Positions 36,724 through 47,845 are shown, counted from the stretch's first letter. The stretch: 64,000 nucleotides of DNA from an uncultured Verrucomicrobiae bacterium (GCA_951813855.1 OX638380.1:2868876-2932875), one strand, 5' to 3'. Translations and numbers: made by a program. Notes: a model not told the origin generated them from the letters alone.

Positions 36724-39136
36724 CGGGGGAGATTTAGACCGTTTTGCATAAAAAAAGTCCATATTATCTGGCTTTTTGGCAATTATTCGCCTGCGAAAGC
36801 TTGCTTTTTCCCGCAAGGTGTGCCATATATAGTAATGTGCAAAATAGCAAGGCTGCTGAGCGCTTAGAAATATTGGCTCTTCGTAACGAAGCAACCCCCA
36901 TTGGGGATCGGGTTTTTATCGTCATCGCTCAAGGCATCGTCACCTTGTTTTTGGGATGATCTACCCTTTCTTCGATACGAAGAGAACGATCATTATTCCC
37001 GAAACTGGCTCATGGGTCATATCGCGTTTTTAAAGTTAGCTACCCAGAAACAAATAGCGGAGCAATTCCAAGTCCATCGCAATACCGTTTCTGCCGCTCT
37101 CCAGACTTATCGCCGCGGTGACGGGGTTAAAAAGACCCCTCAGACCAAAGCGAAAAGTTGGACCGCGATCGACGAGGAAACGGGTCGCCGGCTCGGGGAA
37201 TTGTTGGCCCGAGGAATATCGATTAGAAGTGCCGCCAAAGCTTGCCGAGTCAATCACGAAACGGTGCGTCGTTATGTTCATGCCGGCCGAATCCCCGGAT
37301 TTCAACCGGAGTCGCCAAAGCTCAAGCGACCAGCCGCTACCCCGACCGAAGCTCGCGAGGATTCCCGTTTGGCAGAGGCTTCGGATCGGACGGAACGAGA
37401 TCAGAACGACCGCCAGGCCGCCATGGGGATGGGAGCGCAGGACATTCCAGGACGGGTCGCAGCCAGTATCGGAGAGCAAGCCGGACCCAAGCCGCATTTT
37501 TCCGCGGCTCGTGCCGTGAAGCAGGCGGGAGTTTTAGTGGCGTTACCAGCGTTGTTGGAAACCGGATTGCTCCGGCATCTCGATCAATTGCCGGAATCAA
37601 AAGGCTATTATCGCCCCGCCAACCTCCTCTTGTTTTTGGCATTTATGTTTTTGACCCGAGTGTGTTCGGTGGAGCCAATGCGTTATCAATCCCCGGGAGA
37701 ATGGGGCAAGATTCTGGGGAGCGATCGCAGTCCGGAAGTGACCACCCTGCGGCGCCGGATTCGTCAGCTAGCGACCTCGAAGGCGATGGACTCTTGGCAG
37801 TCAAACCTGGCCAAAGACTGGCTCAGCGAGGATCCCGAAGAAACGGCGACCTTAGATCTCGATGGCCATGTCAAAGTGTATCACGGGCGGAAGGGAAACT
37901 TGCCCCGCCATTTCGTTTCGCGGCAAAAGCTTTGCCTGCCGGCGGCCGTCAGCTATTGGCTGCATGCCCTCGGCGGCACGCCCTTGCTCTGCCTGCCTCA
38001 GCAGATCGACTCGAAAATGATCCGAACTCTGAAACAAGATATTCTGCCCCAATTGCGGGAGCTGGGATTGTTGCCCGCTAACTCGCAGGAGCTAGCAAGC
38101 TCAACCGTTACTCCGCCGGTCCCGAACTTGATTTTCGACCGGGAAGGTTGGAGTCCGAAGCTCTTTGGCGAGCTGGCTCGCCAAGGAGTGGCCGGTATCA
38201 CATGGCGCAAGGGAAAAGTCCAGCCCTGGTCCGAGCAAGAGTTTGTGGCGAGGGAAGTAAGGATTCCTGGCCCCTGCGGTTCCGTGATTCGCCGGCTGTC
38301 GCTGGCGGAAAAACCCTTGGAGTTGAGAGGCTGGGATATCAAGGCCCGAACAATTTGTTGCTTGAGGTCTGACGGACGCCAATCCTCCATTATCACCACC
38401 AATAACCAGATGGATATCAACCAAGTGGCGGGGTCGATTCTTTCCCGCTGGTCGCAGGAGAATTTTTTCCTTTATGCTCGCCGGGAATTCGGATTGGACC
38501 ATTTGCCGGTTCATGAACTGGAGCCGGTAGATCCCGCCGAGAAGGTCGTTAATCCCCCTTGGCGACGATTGAAAAAAGCGATCGCCAAGCTCAAAAACCG
38601 ATTAGGGCATTTGACGAGGCGAATCGACGCTCAATGCAAGCCAACCGAACCAGTCGGAAAACTACAGACCAAAAAGATTGATCTGGCCAAAGAACTTCAA
38701 GAGCTCTGTCAAACCCAAAAATCACTTCCCGAACATGTGAAGGCGGGCGATCTTTCACCGTCGGAACAATTGGAAGCGCTGCCGAGACCAGTAAGACAGT
38801 TTTATGATCTGATTCGCATGATTGTTTATCGTGCTGAAACCGCTCTGACGCCTTTGGTCAATGGCAACCGTAAAGGGCGTCCCCATTCCAGATCACTCTT
38901 GAAATCCGTGTTTAAATCCGAAGCCGATATCCTGCCTGATGAAGCCAACGGAGAACTGGTTATTAGGCTGCTGAACCAAAGCAACAAGGCACAGAATCAA
39001 GCACTCAAGGAATTGCTTGAAGTCCTAAACCAAAAAGAAATAAGGTTTCCTGAAACTAACCTGAAGCTAGTTTATAAATTAGCTGATTAATGAAACTACC
39101 AAGTTTGCACAATTTGAATCTGTCAGACACAAGGAT
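36710..39136. mobile_element. Insertion element with a large DDE transposase
   Basis: Left end ATCCTTATGTCTAGCGG (36710) and right end, read inverted from 39136, ATCCTTGTGTCTGACAG match in 13 of 17 positions. Between them lies one transposase gene with a frameshift. No clear target duplication. It cuts the helicase-like gene. Confidence 0.55.
36744..39090 (+). pseudogene. Large DDE transposase with helix-turn-helix N-terminus, frameshifted
   Basis: The first 71 codons (36744-36959, ending GDRVFIVIAQGIVTLFLG) continue in the next frame as DDLPFLRYEENDHYSRNWLM; a single-base slip near the T-run at 36950-36955 separates them. The long frame to 39090 has a helix-turn-helix (TQKQIAEQFQVHRNTVSAAL), a second HTH (GISIRSAAKACRVNHETVRR) and an IS4/IS1634-like catalytic core: Asp in ATLDLDGHVKVYHG, Asp in NLIFDREGWSPKLFG, Glu in RWSQENFFLYARREFGLDHL. 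A type seen in Planctomycetes and Verrucomicrobia; exact IS family not assigned. Confidence 0.65.
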
Positions 39137-39344
39137 TTCTGAGGATGAGTCAGGAGAGTTACTCTGGGGGGATTTTCGGCTGATTCCAATGGCCCCAAGT
39201 TCCAGATTCGATGGGCCGAGAACCAAGGGAGTGTTGAGGGTTCGAGAGAAACGGCCTTTTCGCCCGAGATCCGGCGGGTCTAACCGACTCCTGATCGCAT
39301 GACGCTCGCTGGGGGCTACTTTATTGAACTTCCAAATGAGCTGC
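39137..39344. other. Short unassigned segment between two elements
   Basis: About 200 bases between the large-transposase element and the first IS256 fragment. No gene recognised; the left border of the IS256 homology at 39345 is abrupt, indicating a deletion or an older insertion. Confidence 0.4.
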
Positions 39345-39492
39345 CACCTGTTGCTAACGGCACCGGGATTCGCCTCGGATGGGGCGAGGCTCGCCGGAGT
39401 TTCGGACGATTCCTGAGCGGTTTCGGGCTCGTCCGTTCGGAAAGCGGATCGGACCAGTTTGGCGACTCGGGCTAGATCTCTCCGGGGAACAT
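39345..39492 (-). pseudogene. IS256 transposase fragment (interior part)
   Basis: Reverse complement matches the interior of the intact transposase around 19100-19257, including the Pro/Ser/Glu-rich insertion coding for ARESSGTPAN. It is continuous with the fragment at 41038 once the ISAzo13-type element between them is removed. Confidence 0.8.
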
Positions 39493-39494
39493 TA

Positions 39495-41035
39495 GGGCTC
39501 TCGCCTAAATAACATATTTGTTCAAATGATTAAATTTTTTATCAGAATTTCATTCTGACATGTTAATGGACGGATAATCTCTCTGGTAATCTAAAAATTG
39601 ATTTCTATGGTTTATTTAAAGCTGGAAGTTATCAACCCATTTAGGTCGATTCAATGGTTTTTGAGAGGCTTGATGACGGTAAAACTTAGTTTCCAATCCT
39701 TTGACAACCAACGAATTAGAATTAATTACTTTTAAAGGTTGAAAAAATGAAATATGCATGATATGATTAAGCGTGAGCAATCAGGTTGCCGTTATCAGAA
39801 AAAAATATCTGAGCTTGGAGCCAAACTTCCAAGAATTGATTAAGCGTCATTGGCTAGCATCCGAGGCAATAGCCATTGGTAGGGGTGGAATAGAAATAGT
39901 TCACGAAGCTACGGGTGCTAGCCGCACTACGATTCGAGCGGGAATTAATGAATTAAAAACGGGAGCAATTTCGGAGAAAAATCGCCAAAGGAAAGCAGGA
40001 GGGTGACGGAAATTATTAGCCAAACACGACAAGACTCTTTTGTCAGATCTGAATAATCTTATCGAACCCGAAACTCGAGGTGATCCTGAAAATCCGTTGC
40101 GTTGGACTTGCAAAAGTGCTGAACAAATCAAAACCAAATTGAATGAAATGGGACATCAGATAAGTGAACGCACGGTAAATCGTTTGCTCCATGAAATGGG
40201 ATACAGCCTTCAAGGCAACCAGAAGACGCTAGAAGGCAACCAGCATCCCGATCGAGACCAGCAATTTCGATATATTGAACGCAAATCTCGGAAATTCCTG
40301 AAGGAAAATGAACCCGTGATTTCGGTTGACACCAAAAAAAAGGAATTGGTGGGACAGCACAAAAATATGGGGAAAGAATGGCATCCGAATGGAAATCCTG
40401 AACTAGTCAAAATGCATGATTTCCCTGATCCAAAACTACCTAAAGCAAATCCCTATGGCGTGTTTGATATTAACACCAATACGGGTTGGGTAAGTATAGG
40501 CACTGATCACGATACTGCGGAATTTGCGGTAGAAACTATTCGTCGATGGTGGCTAGCAATGGGACGAAAAAAACATCCCAAGGCCAAGAAGCTATTAATT
40601 ACGGCTGATGGAGGAGGTTCAAATGGTAGTCGTAATAAATTATGGAAAACCGAGTTACAAAAACTGGCTGATGAACTTAGTATGGAAATATCAGTTTGTC
40701 ATTTTCCACCTGGCACGAGCAAGTGGAATAAAATTAAACATCAAATGTTTTCATATATTTCAATGAATTGGCGGGGACGCCCATTAACCAATTATGAAAC
40801 CATAGTTAATTTGATTAGCAATACAACAACTAAAAATGGGTTAAAAATAAACTGTGATCTAGATGAATCCAAATATCAGACGGGCATAAAAATTACTGAC
40901 GAACAAATGCAAGATTTGCGTTTGACTAAAGAGAAGTTTCATGGTGAATGGAATTATAAATTAAAGCCCCATGAATGTAAATAATACATTTGATACATAC
41001 ACGGAAAACAGATAGTTTATTATGGCGAGATCCCT
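39495..41035. mobile_element. ISAzo13-family element, copy 1
   Basis: Ends GGGCTCTCGCC (39495) and, inverted, AGGGATCTCGCC (41035), flanked by TA at 39493-39494 and 41036-41037. It sits inside the IS256 copy: left flank GGGGAACAT and right flank GCCAGCAAATTCC are adjacent in the intact IS256 gene. Near-identical to the element at 58554-60095, including the segment AACATATTTGTTCAAATG just inside the end. Confidence 0.75.
39773..40984 (+). pseudogene. ISAzo13-family transposase, one nonsense codon
   Basis: Reads MSNQVAVIRKKYLSLEPNFQ, then stops at TGA 40004-40006 where the second copy has a glycine in GGGRKSITEHDK, and continues in the same frame to 40984. The DDE domain (Pfam Rhodopirellula transposase type) is complete: TGWVSIGTDHDTAEFAVETI, ITADGGGSNGSRNKLWKTEL and CHFPPGTSKWNKIKHQMFSY. 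Inactive unless the TGA is read through. Confidence 0.8.
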
Positions 41036-41037
41036 TA

Positions 41038-41797
41038 GCCAGCAAATTCCGCATGAAACGTAATCGGCAACGTTGTCGCTGCGAAGGCATCACCGCAGCG
41101 ATCGCGGCCTTGAGGCCTTCGTGTTCGTCGGAGATGATTTGCCGGACTGGTTTCAAACCGCGATTCGGCAACGATCGGAGGAACTCCGACCAGCTTTGCT
41201 GGAATTCGCTGGAAATGACATCCAATCCCAACACCTCGCGGCGTCCTTTCGAATCGACTCCCAGGGCGATCAAGACGGCGACTGACCGGACGTGTCCGTC
41301 GAGGCGGATTTTCAAATAGGTGACGTCGAGCCAGAGAAACAACCAGTCGCCCTCGATCGGGCGTTGGCAAAACTCTTGAACCCGTTGATCGAGTTCCCGG
41401 CAGATTCGGGACCCTTGGCTGCGAGAGAGGTTCGTCGTGCCCAGCGGTCCGGCGAGTCGCTTCATGCTTCGAGTGGAAACACCCTGCACCCAAGCCTCCC
41501 GAACGACGCCGAGCAAGGTCTCTTCGACGAGACAGCGCCGTTTCAGGAACTGGGGAAAGCAGCTGCCTTTCCGGAGCTTGGGGAATCAGCAATTCGAGGT
41601 AGCCGATGCAGGTTTTCCAGCCCCGTTTCCGATAGCCGTTGCGTTAATTGGATCGTCGGGAACGGCACTGGTGAGGTCGGGAGCCGATGAGAGTGACCAC
41701 TTCCTGTTCCATGATCCCATTCAACGTACCACTCATGAGCTCATGCAGAAAATTGCGCGTCGTCAGCTTGACTTGCGCGATCCAAGCCGATAGGGCG
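41038..41797 (-). pseudogene. IS256 transposase fragment (N-terminal part)
   Basis: Reverse-strand homologue of 18330-19095: LGVVREAWVQGVSTRSMKRL, DWLFLWLDVTYLKIRLDGHV, RQIISDEHEGLKAAIAAVMP. An extra G near 41580 (compared with the intact copy) shifts the frame in the N-terminal part. The gene is then split by ISAzo13 copy 1. Homology ends at about 41797. Confidence 0.8.
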
Positions 41798-42228
41798 TCG
41801 GATTAGCTGGAATCAACTGTTTTCAGAGTGGAGTTCTCCGGTTGTGGTGCGATAACGGTTCGATGGTCGGCGATATCTGCCTGTTGTTTCGAAAATGCGG
41901 CGTTTTTCGATTGGGGGATTGATCGCCTTTGACCGGGATTACTGACGAGGGCGATGAGGATACGAGATTGCCGGTCGAACGATGACCGTCTCCATCGACT
42001 GATTGGCACCGAGGTTTGAATTCATCTTGACATCAGAAGCGCGACGATCGTACTTTAAAGACCAAGGATAGTCTCTCCGGGTCGTTTAACCTTGGGTCCT
42101 TGGCGGTTACACCCGAGCTAGCACGAAATAGTATCGAACGATTTACCGAAATAAGGCGTCGAGTATCATGTGCCGAGGAAACCGAGTCTAAAGGTACAAT
42201 GGCCTAGAGGTCGTAATCTGTTGATTTC
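41798..42228. other. 430-base gap before the pseudopilin gene
   Basis: No gene recognised on either strand. Returns to host-like composition. Presumably carries the promoter of the pseudopilin gene. Confidence 0.35.
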
Positions 42229-42930
42229 ATGAAAGATCGAGAATCGCCGGGTCGGAGAGCGACCGACAGGGCCTTTACCCTGATCGAGTTGCTCGTCGTC
42301 ATCGCCATTATCGGAATTCTGGCCGGTCTTCTCTTGCCGGCTTTGACGAAGGCCAAGGGCAAGGCGAATGAAATCAAGTGCTTGAGCAATCTGAGACAAC
42401 TGGGGATCGCCACGCGCCTCTATGCCGACGATTATCAGGGTGAATGTCCTCCGGTTCGACGCAACCTGGAACTGAATTGGATCGTCAAGCTACGGCCTTA
42501 TTATCAGGACCCCAGAGTCGTGAAATGTCCGACCGGGAAATTTTGGGAAGATCACGATCACAGTTATTTGATCAACGGTTGGAACGATTATTTCCAGAGT
42601 AAATTGAGCGAAGAGGATTTTAAGTTGTACGAACGGGGACGTTGGCCTCATGGCATGAAATTGGATCTGGTACCGTTGCCTTCTGAAACCTTGCTGTTCG
42701 GAGAGAAGGTCAAGGATAAACTCCATATTCACATGGACTTTCATCAGGGCCAGGGAAACGACGTCGAAATGATTGATCGCAAACGCCATGCGACTGGCTC
42801 TAATTTCTGTTTTGTCGACGGCAGCGCTCGATTGCTCAAGGGGATGGAATCCCTCAAACCGGAAAATCTTTGGGCGGTAACCGAAGTTTGGCGTCACGCT
42901 CCGGAGATTCCGGGGGAGCTCGAGGAATAG
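42229..42930 (+). CDS. Type II secretion-like pseudopilin
   Basis: A 233-residue protein with the prepilin peptidase site and N-terminal helix [20 protein letters not shown] (cleavage before Phe16, Glu at +5). The globular domain has [20 protein letters not shown] and near the end a [17 protein letters not shown] segment, the H-X9-DG type C-terminal motif common in Planctomycetes and Verrucomicrobia, where such genes are highly multiplied. Located in the membrane or periplasm after processing. It stands alone; no secretion ATPase nearby. Confidence 0.9.
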   Translation: MKDRESPGRRATDRAFTLIELLVVIAIIGILAGLLLPALTKAKGKANEIKCLSNLRQLGIATRLYADDYQGECPPVRRNLELNWIVKLRPYYQDPRVVKCPTGKFWEDHDHSYLINGWNDYFQSKLSEEDFKLYERGRWPHGMKLDLVPLPSETLLFGEKVKDKLHIHMDFHQGQGNDVEMIDRKRHATGSNFCFVDGSARLLKGMESLKPENLWAVTEVWRHAPEIPGELEE

Positions 42931-43150
42931 CCGGTGCCGCACCTAAAGGCGTTCGGCGGAGAGCCGGCGTGCTGAAATTCGAGTCGGTAGCGGCAGAGTC
43001 GTATGACGGGCGTTACTGTGGCCTTCCATCCGGCCGGCACCGCATTTCGTTTTGTGCGATCGGCCCGAGGCCGGAGTCGACACTGTCTCGCCGGGCGATG
43101 CCCCCGCGGTTAGATCTGAAGTCCGTCCCGGTCGCCGATCTCCAATCCGT

Positions 43151-43915
43151 TCACTCGGTTTGAAATTCGTAATTCAGAATCGACAAAGCGTAGACGGCCG
43201 CCGTTTCGCTGCGCAGCAATAAGGGACCCAAGGTGATCGGCAACGCTCCGTTCTGACGGATAGTATTGATTTCAGCGGGAGTGAAATCTCCTTCGGGGCC
43301 GATCCAGACGGCGATGCCTTCGGGCGGCAGATCGCCGTTTTTCAGGTAAGGCTCCAAGCGTTTTCGAGGATGACGGGCGTCGGGTTGCAGACTGGCCAGC
43401 AACGAGGGCTGACTCGCGGGCAGAAGCTGGCGGGATATTACTTCGGAAAGGGGCAGGGGAGTCAGAATTTCGGGTCGCCAGCCTTGGCCGCACTGCTTCA
43501 TGGCTTCGATCGCGATATCTTCCCATTTGGCCTGTTTGTCTTTGGCCTGAGATGAATCGCACCGGATCACGGTGCGTTCCGAAAGTACGGGGATGACCGT
43601 GCCGCATCCTAGTTCGGTGGCTTTCTGGATAATCCAGTCCATCGATTTCCCCTTGGTCACGCCTTGGACCAGGGTAAGCCGGCAAGCTGGGGCCGGCAGT
43701 GGGTTGCGGGCCAGAATGCGGCCTCGGATCCGGTCGCCTTCCCGATTCGAAATGCGGCAAAGCAGTTCGGTCCCCTCGCCGTCCAAGACGCTGAAACGAT
43801 CGCCTTCCCGGAGCCGCAATACGTTGATCGCGTGATGGGTGTCGCCCGGGGACAACGACAATTCGGCGTTGCGGCAATCTTCGGCCGGTAAGTAAAAGCG
43901 ATGCTTCGCGGCCAT
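43151..43915 (-). CDS. rsmE: 16S rRNA m3U1498 methyltransferase
   Basis: A 254-residue SPOUT-class enzyme that methylates U1498 of 16S rRNA. Motifs: HHAINVLRLREGDRFSVLDG at the N-terminal PUA-like domain, KGKSMDWIIQKATELGCGTV, then IAVWIGPEGDFTPAEI and ITLGPLLLRSETAAVYAL for the knotted SAM site. Its ATG overlaps the dnaJ stop by one base (TAATG), so it is the third gene of grpE-dnaJ-rsmE, an arrangement known in other bacteria. Confidence 0.95.
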   Translation of the reverse strand: MAAKHRFYLPAEDCRNAELSLSPGDTHHAINVLRLREGDRFSVLDGEGTELLCRISNREGDRIRGRILARNPLPAPACRLTLVQGVTKGKSMDWIIQKATELGCGTVIPVLSERTVIRCDSSQAKDKQAKWEDIAIEAMKQCGQGWRPEILTPLPLSEVISRQLLPASQPSLLASLQPDARHPRKRLEPYLKNGDLPPEGIAVWIGPEGDFTPAEINTIRQNGALPITLGPLLLRSETAAVYALSILNYEFQTE

Positions 43916-45048
43916 TAATTGGAAAAGAATTTTCGCGCTTTTTCGAAAAATCCCGAGGATATGGGATTGACGTCGTCGTTGCAGAGATCGGCGAATTCCT
44001 TGAGTTTTTCGGTCTGTTCGGCGTTAAGCCGCTTGGGCACTTCCAACTTGATCCGGATCAGCAAATCGCCCGTGCCGTAACTGTTGATGTTTTTGATGCC
44101 CATGCCCTTAAGCCGGAAGACGGTATCCGGTTGGGTTCCGGGAGGCATTTTGATTTGTTTGGATCCTTCCAGGGTAGGCACGCTGATTTCCGAGCCGAGA
44201 GCGGCCTGGACGAAACTGACGGGCACTTCGCACAGCAGGTCGGCGTCATGCCGCTCGAACACTTCGTGTTCCCGAACATGCAGCACGACGTACAGGTTTC
44301 CTGGGGCGCCGCCTCGCAATCCCGCTTCGCCGTTGCCCTGGGATCGCAACTTGTTGCCGGTATCGACTCCGGCAGGAATCTTGAGGGAGATTTTTCGCGT
44401 TTTTTCCAAGCGTCCGGCGCCGCGGCATTGGGGACAAGGGTTGTCGATGACTTGACCTTCTCCGTGGCAGTTCGGACAGGGTTGGGCGATGCTGAAAATG
44501 CCTCGCGAAGACGTGACTTGACCTTGCCCTTGGCAGGTCGGGCAGATCTTGCGTTTGGAACCGGCTTTGGTTCCTTCGCCGTCGCAGGCCGAACAGCGGT
44601 CGAGCTTGGTAATGGGAATCTCCTTTTCGCAACCTCGGGCGGCTTCCTCGAAGGAAATGCTTAAATCATAACGCAAGTCCGAACCGCGCTTGGGACCTGT
44701 CGAACTTTGGCGCCCGCCGCCGAACAGATTGTCGAAAATGCTGCCGCCTCCTCCGCCCCCGAAGACTTGGCTGAAGATTTCGAAGGGATCGTGGAATCCG
44801 CCGCCGCCGCCTCGCGAGCGGGTGTCGAAGGCCGCATGGCCGAGCCGGTCGTAAGCCGCCCGTTTCTGGGGATCGCTCAGTGCCTCGTAGGCTTCGCTCA
44901 GTTCCTTGAATTTATCTTCTGCCGCTTTGTCGCCGGGATTCTTGTCCGGGTGGTATTTGACGGCTTTTTTGCGATAGGCCTTCTTGATGTTTTCGGCGGA
45001 AGCCTTGGAAGAAACGCCCAAGACTTCGTAATAATCTCGTTTAGCCAT
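43915..45048 (-). CDS. dnaJ: Chaperone DnaJ
   Basis: A 377-residue class A Hsp40. J domain at residues 1-70 with HPD at 33-35 ([10 protein letters not shown]), a Gly/Phe-rich linker ([16 protein letters not shown]), four zinc repeats ([32 protein letters not shown]) and the C-terminal substrate-binding domains ([17 protein letters not shown]). It stimulates DnaK ATPase. Four bases after grpE; dnaK is not in the window. Confidence 0.97.
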   Translation of the reverse strand: MAKRDYYEVLGVSSKASAENIKKAYRKKAVKYHPDKNPGDKAAEDKFKELSEAYEALSDPQKRAAYDRLGHAAFDTRSRGGGGGFHDPFEIFSQVFGGGGGGSIFDNLFGGGRQSSTGPKRGSDLRYDLSISFEEAARGCEKEIPITKLDRCSACDGEGTKAGSKRKICPTCQGQGQVTSSRGIFSIAQPCPNCHGEGQVIDNPCPQCRGAGRLEKTRKISLKIPAGVDTGNKLRSQGNGEAGLRGGAPGNLYVVLHVREHEVFERHDADLLCEVPVSFVQAALGSEISVPTLEGSKQIKMPPGTQPDTVFRLKGMGIKNINSYGTGDLLIRIKLEVPKRLNAEQTEKLKEFADLCNDDVNPISSGFFEKARKFFSN

Positions 45049-45052
45049 CGGG

Positions 45053-45826
45053 TTAGTTCCCTGGTTCTCCGGACTTCGCTTCGGGGGCGGATTGGCTTAC
45101 GGCCTTGGTGACGATAACTTGAGCCCCCCTGATCAGCCGATCCCGCAGTTTGTAGCCGCGGCGGATTTGCGTCAGCACCATCCCTTCTTCCTGATCTTCG
45201 GTTTCCTGATGTTTGATCGCTTCGTGCCAGTTAGGGTCGAACGGTTGCCCGAGAGCGTCGATTTCTTCCATGCCCGAATTCTTCAGGACGTTCTGCAATT
45301 GGTTCAGCACCATCGAAACGCCTTGCCGAAGCGAATCGAGGGAATTCGGCCCGGCCTGTTCGACCGCGTCCAGTGCCGCGTGAAAATTGTCCAGCACCGG
45401 GATGAGCGATTCCAACATCACTTCGTTGGCGTATTTGAGATCCTCCATTTGCCGGCGGGCCATGCGTTTTTTGAAATTCTCGAATTCGGCCTGAAGCCGC
45501 AGCAACTTGTCCTGGTATTCGGCGACCTGCGCGGTGGCCGAGGCCAGTTGAGTTTCCAGGCTGGGGGGGGCGGGCGGTTCGGTTTTTTGGCCGGACTCTT
45601 CGGCTTCGCCGGCGGAATCGGCTTCTTCGGTGATCACTTCGACGTTCACCGCCTCGCCGCTTTCGGCCGATTCGAGGTGGTCGCCGGAGGGCGGAGCTTG
45701 TCGGTTCTCGGCGCTGCCGGAGGTTTTGTTTTCCTCGGGATTCAGGGTATCCGGGGCGGTAGCGACCACTTCGGGATGCGGATTTTCGGAAGCGGGTTTC
45801 GCTTCCGAGTGGTTATCTTCTTTCAT
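45053..45826 (-). CDS. grpE: Nucleotide exchange factor GrpE
   Basis: A 257-residue protein starting [20 protein letters not shown] (ATG 45826; an in-frame ATG at 45856 would add ten residues). A long acidic, disordered N-terminus of about 95 residues precedes the coiled coil ([20 protein letters not shown]) and the beta domain ([36 protein letters not shown]). It releases ADP from DnaK. First gene of the chaperone operon. No CIRCE element was seen in the short leader. Confidence 0.93.
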   Translation of the reverse strand: MKEDNHSEAKPASENPHPEVVATAPDTLNPEENKTSGSAENRQAPPSGDHLESAESGEAVNVEVITEEADSAGEAEESGQKTEPPAPPSLETQLASATAQVAEYQDKLLRLQAEFENFKKRMARRQMEDLKYANEVMLESLIPVLDNFHAALDAVEQAGPNSLDSLRQGVSMVLNQLQNVLKNSGMEEIDALGQPFDPNWHEAIKHQETEDQEEGMVLTQIRRGYKLRDRLIRGAQVIVTKAVSQSAPEAKSGEPGN

Positions 45827-45930
45827 TCTGAAACCGTTAATCTTCCCAAAGATCAATTAAAAAAACCAAGGTTCAATGCAAGCAGAATTCTGTGTTTGCC
45901 TCATCCCGAGGCGGGAAAATCGTTCCTCGG

Positions 45931-47355
45931 TTACGCTCGGGCCGGCACCGCCGCGGTGCTTGCCGGTTGGGGTGGGATCCGGTTCGCCAACTCTTCGGCG
46001 GGATAAGTCCAGATTTCGGCCAGAGTCGGGTGATAATGGGGGATGCGAACCAGCTCTTGCACCGTCAGGCGTTGGGCCAGGGCGATCGTGATTTCATGAA
46101 TCAATTCGGCGCCGGAAGGCCCCAAGCACAGGCCGCCCAAAATCTCGCCGGACTGGGGTGCGGCCAGTAATTTAACGAAGCCGCGCTTGACGTTCATGAT
46201 CATCGACTTGCCGTGATCGCTAAACGGATGGCTGGCCGAAAGATACGGCAGATTGCGCCGTTGCGCTTCCCGTTCCGATAACCCGGTTTGCGCGATCTGA
46301 GGATCGGTGAATACCGCGCTGAGGGACAGCCGGTCGTTCATTTCTCTCGGTTGGTCGGGGTAGGCGATATTGTGCGCTGCCGTTTCGCCCTGCAGGACGG
46401 CGACATGGACGATCTGACGCGGTCCGGCGCAGTCGCCGGCGGCGTAGATGTGGGGGACGGATGTTTGCATGCGGGCGTTGCACAGGATCCGGTCCCGTTC
46501 GGTCTCGACTCCCGCGTTCGCCAAGCCTAGTTCTCGAGTCTGGGCGCGTCGGCCCAAGGCCAGGAGGATCGCTTCGGCTCGGGTCGTTTCGATTCGTCCG
46601 GCATGTTCGAAGCGGACGGTTTTCTCCGCGCCTTCGGCATGAGCCGAAAGCAGGCGGGTGCCGGCCCACAGTTTCATCCCTTCGACTTCGAGCGCCTTCG
46701 TCAGTTCGGCGGCGCCGTCCGGATCGAAATCCCGGAGAATCTCGGGACTGCGTTGCAGCAGTTGGACCCGAGTTCCCAAGCGGAGGAAGAACTGGGCGAA
46801 TTCCAAACCAATGGCTCCGCCGCCCAAGACGATCAGGGATCGCGGTCGTTCGGTTAGCCGAAGCGCGTCGTCGCTCGTTAGATAACCGGCGGATTCGAAC
46901 GACGGATCGGGAGCGGGACCGATCGCCGAGCCGGTGCTGATCAGGAAGTGATCGGCCGTAATCACGGCTCCTGAATCCAAGCCGATGCGGTGAGGGTCCA
47001 AGAACCGGGCCTGAGCTCTGATCCAATCGAAGTTTCCTGATTCCAGTTGGTGGCGGCGCCAAGCGGCAAACTCTTCGACCATGGCGTCTTTGCGGGCCAT
47101 GACTCGGGCGAAATCGGAGGTCACGGTCGGGACGTTCAGTCCCCAGATCGAAGAATTTCGAGCCAGATGGTGGACTTCGGCGGCGTAGAGCAGTGCTTTG
47201 GTCGGCATGCAGCCGCGCAGAATGCAGAGCCCTTCGGGCCGTTCGGCCCGTTCGATCAGCGCGACTTCAAGTCCGGCGGCGGCGGCGGCCGAAGCGGCGG
47301 CGTACCCGGCGCTGCCTCCGCCGATAATCGCCAAGTCGTACCGGGAATAATTCAT
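45931..47355 (-). CDS. Pyridine nucleotide-disulfide oxidoreductase (Lpd/MerA-like)
   Basis: A 474-residue class I flavoprotein. FAD motif IIGGGSAGYAAA (11-22), redox-active pair Cys44-X4-Cys49 (LCILRGCMPTKAL), NAD motif VLGGGAIGLEFAQF, second FAD motif VPHIYAAGDCAG, and the C-terminal dimer-interface His-Glu pair in HYHPTLAEIWTY. Start 47355 is chosen because the 14 upstream residues are hydrophilic and lie before the normal first strand. The family includes dihydrolipoamide dehydrogenase and mercuric reductase; the sequence around the cysteines (CILRGC rather than CLNVGC) does not decide between them, and no 2-oxoacid dehydrogenase genes are nearby. Confidence 0.9.
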   Translation of the reverse strand: MNYSRYDLAIIGGGSAGYAAASAAAAAGLEVALIERAERPEGLCILRGCMPTKALLYAAEVHHLARNSSIWGLNVPTVTSDFARVMARKDAMVEEFAAWRRHQLESGNFDWIRAQARFLDPHRIGLDSGAVITADHFLISTGSAIGPAPDPSFESAGYLTSDDALRLTERPRSLIVLGGGAIGLEFAQFFLRLGTRVQLLQRSPEILRDFDPDGAAELTKALEVEGMKLWAGTRLLSAHAEGAEKTVRFEHAGRIETTRAEAILLALGRRAQTRELGLANAGVETERDRILCNARMQTSVPHIYAAGDCAGPRQIVHVAVLQGETAAHNIAYPDQPREMNDRLSLSAVFTDPQIAQTGLSEREAQRRNLPYLSASHPFSDHGKSMIMNVKRGFVKLLAAPQSGEILGGLCLGPSGAELIHEITIALAQRLTVQELVRIPHYHPTLAEIWTYPAEELANRIPPQPASTAAVPARA

Positions 47356-47381
47356 GAGGCTGTCCCGGCCCCGGTCTTGAT

Positions 47382-47398
47382 CTTGCCTGCCAGGCAAG
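47382..47398. repeat. Short palindrome upstream of the flavoprotein gene
   Basis: CTTGCCTG-C-CAGGCAAG, 27 bases upstream of the ATG at 47355. It could be an operator or part of the terminator of the upstream winged-helix gene; no T-tract. Confidence 0.35.
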
Positions 47399-47434
47399 GG
47401 CGGGACGAACGATTCGAAAAGCGGTGTTTGCCGA

Positions 47435-47845
47435 TTAGGCTCGGCAGAACAATCCCGGTCCCGCCCGCTTAACTTTGTCGTTGCGGTACAACGCAGCGTT
47501 GAGTGAATTGAGAGGATCTTTCGACTGAAACCGGAAGCCCTGGCTGCAGAGTGCGTCGAAGATTTCCCTCTTGGTCATGGGTTGGTCGCTCAACAGTTTC
47601 CCGACGGCTTGCTGCAGAGTGGTCGCGTTGCCGGAAGATTTTTTGGCGCGAACAATTCGCCGTTTGACCGGCTGGGAATCAGCGGGCGCAGAGCGCTTGG
47701 CCGCGGAACGCCCGGTCGGGATTTTTTGGGCAGTGCCTTCGTATTGAACGGCGGCTCGAATGGTCGCTAGCCTTTCCTCCAGTTTTTCTTTCTCCTTGAG
47801 AATCGCTCGCCGCAGAGAAACGTATCGTTTGGACAGATTGTTCAT
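47435..47845 (-). CDS. Winged-helix (HARE-HTH-like) protein
   Basis: A 136-residue protein: an N-terminal coiled coil (VSLRRAILKEKEKLEERLAT), a basic linker (KRSAPADSQPVKRRIVRAKK) and a C-terminal winged helix (LLSDQPMTKREIFDALCSQG, then NSLNAALYRNDKVKRAGPGL). The C-terminal pattern resembles HARE-HTH domains found with restriction or chromatin proteins. Probably DNA-binding; target unknown. Confidence 0.6.
   Translation of the reverse strand: MNNLSKRYVSLRRAILKEKEKLEERLATIRAAVQYEGTAQKIPTGRSAAKRSAPADSQPVKRRIVRAKKSSGNATTLQQAVGKLLSDQPMTKREIFDALCSQGFRFQSKDPLNSLNAALYRNDKVKRAGPGLFCRA

Noticed and set aside
45092..46006. A 304-codon plus-strand open frame opposite grpE
   Set aside because: Phe/Gly/His-rich antisense product of the grpE gene; GrpE motifs on the minus strand are decisive.
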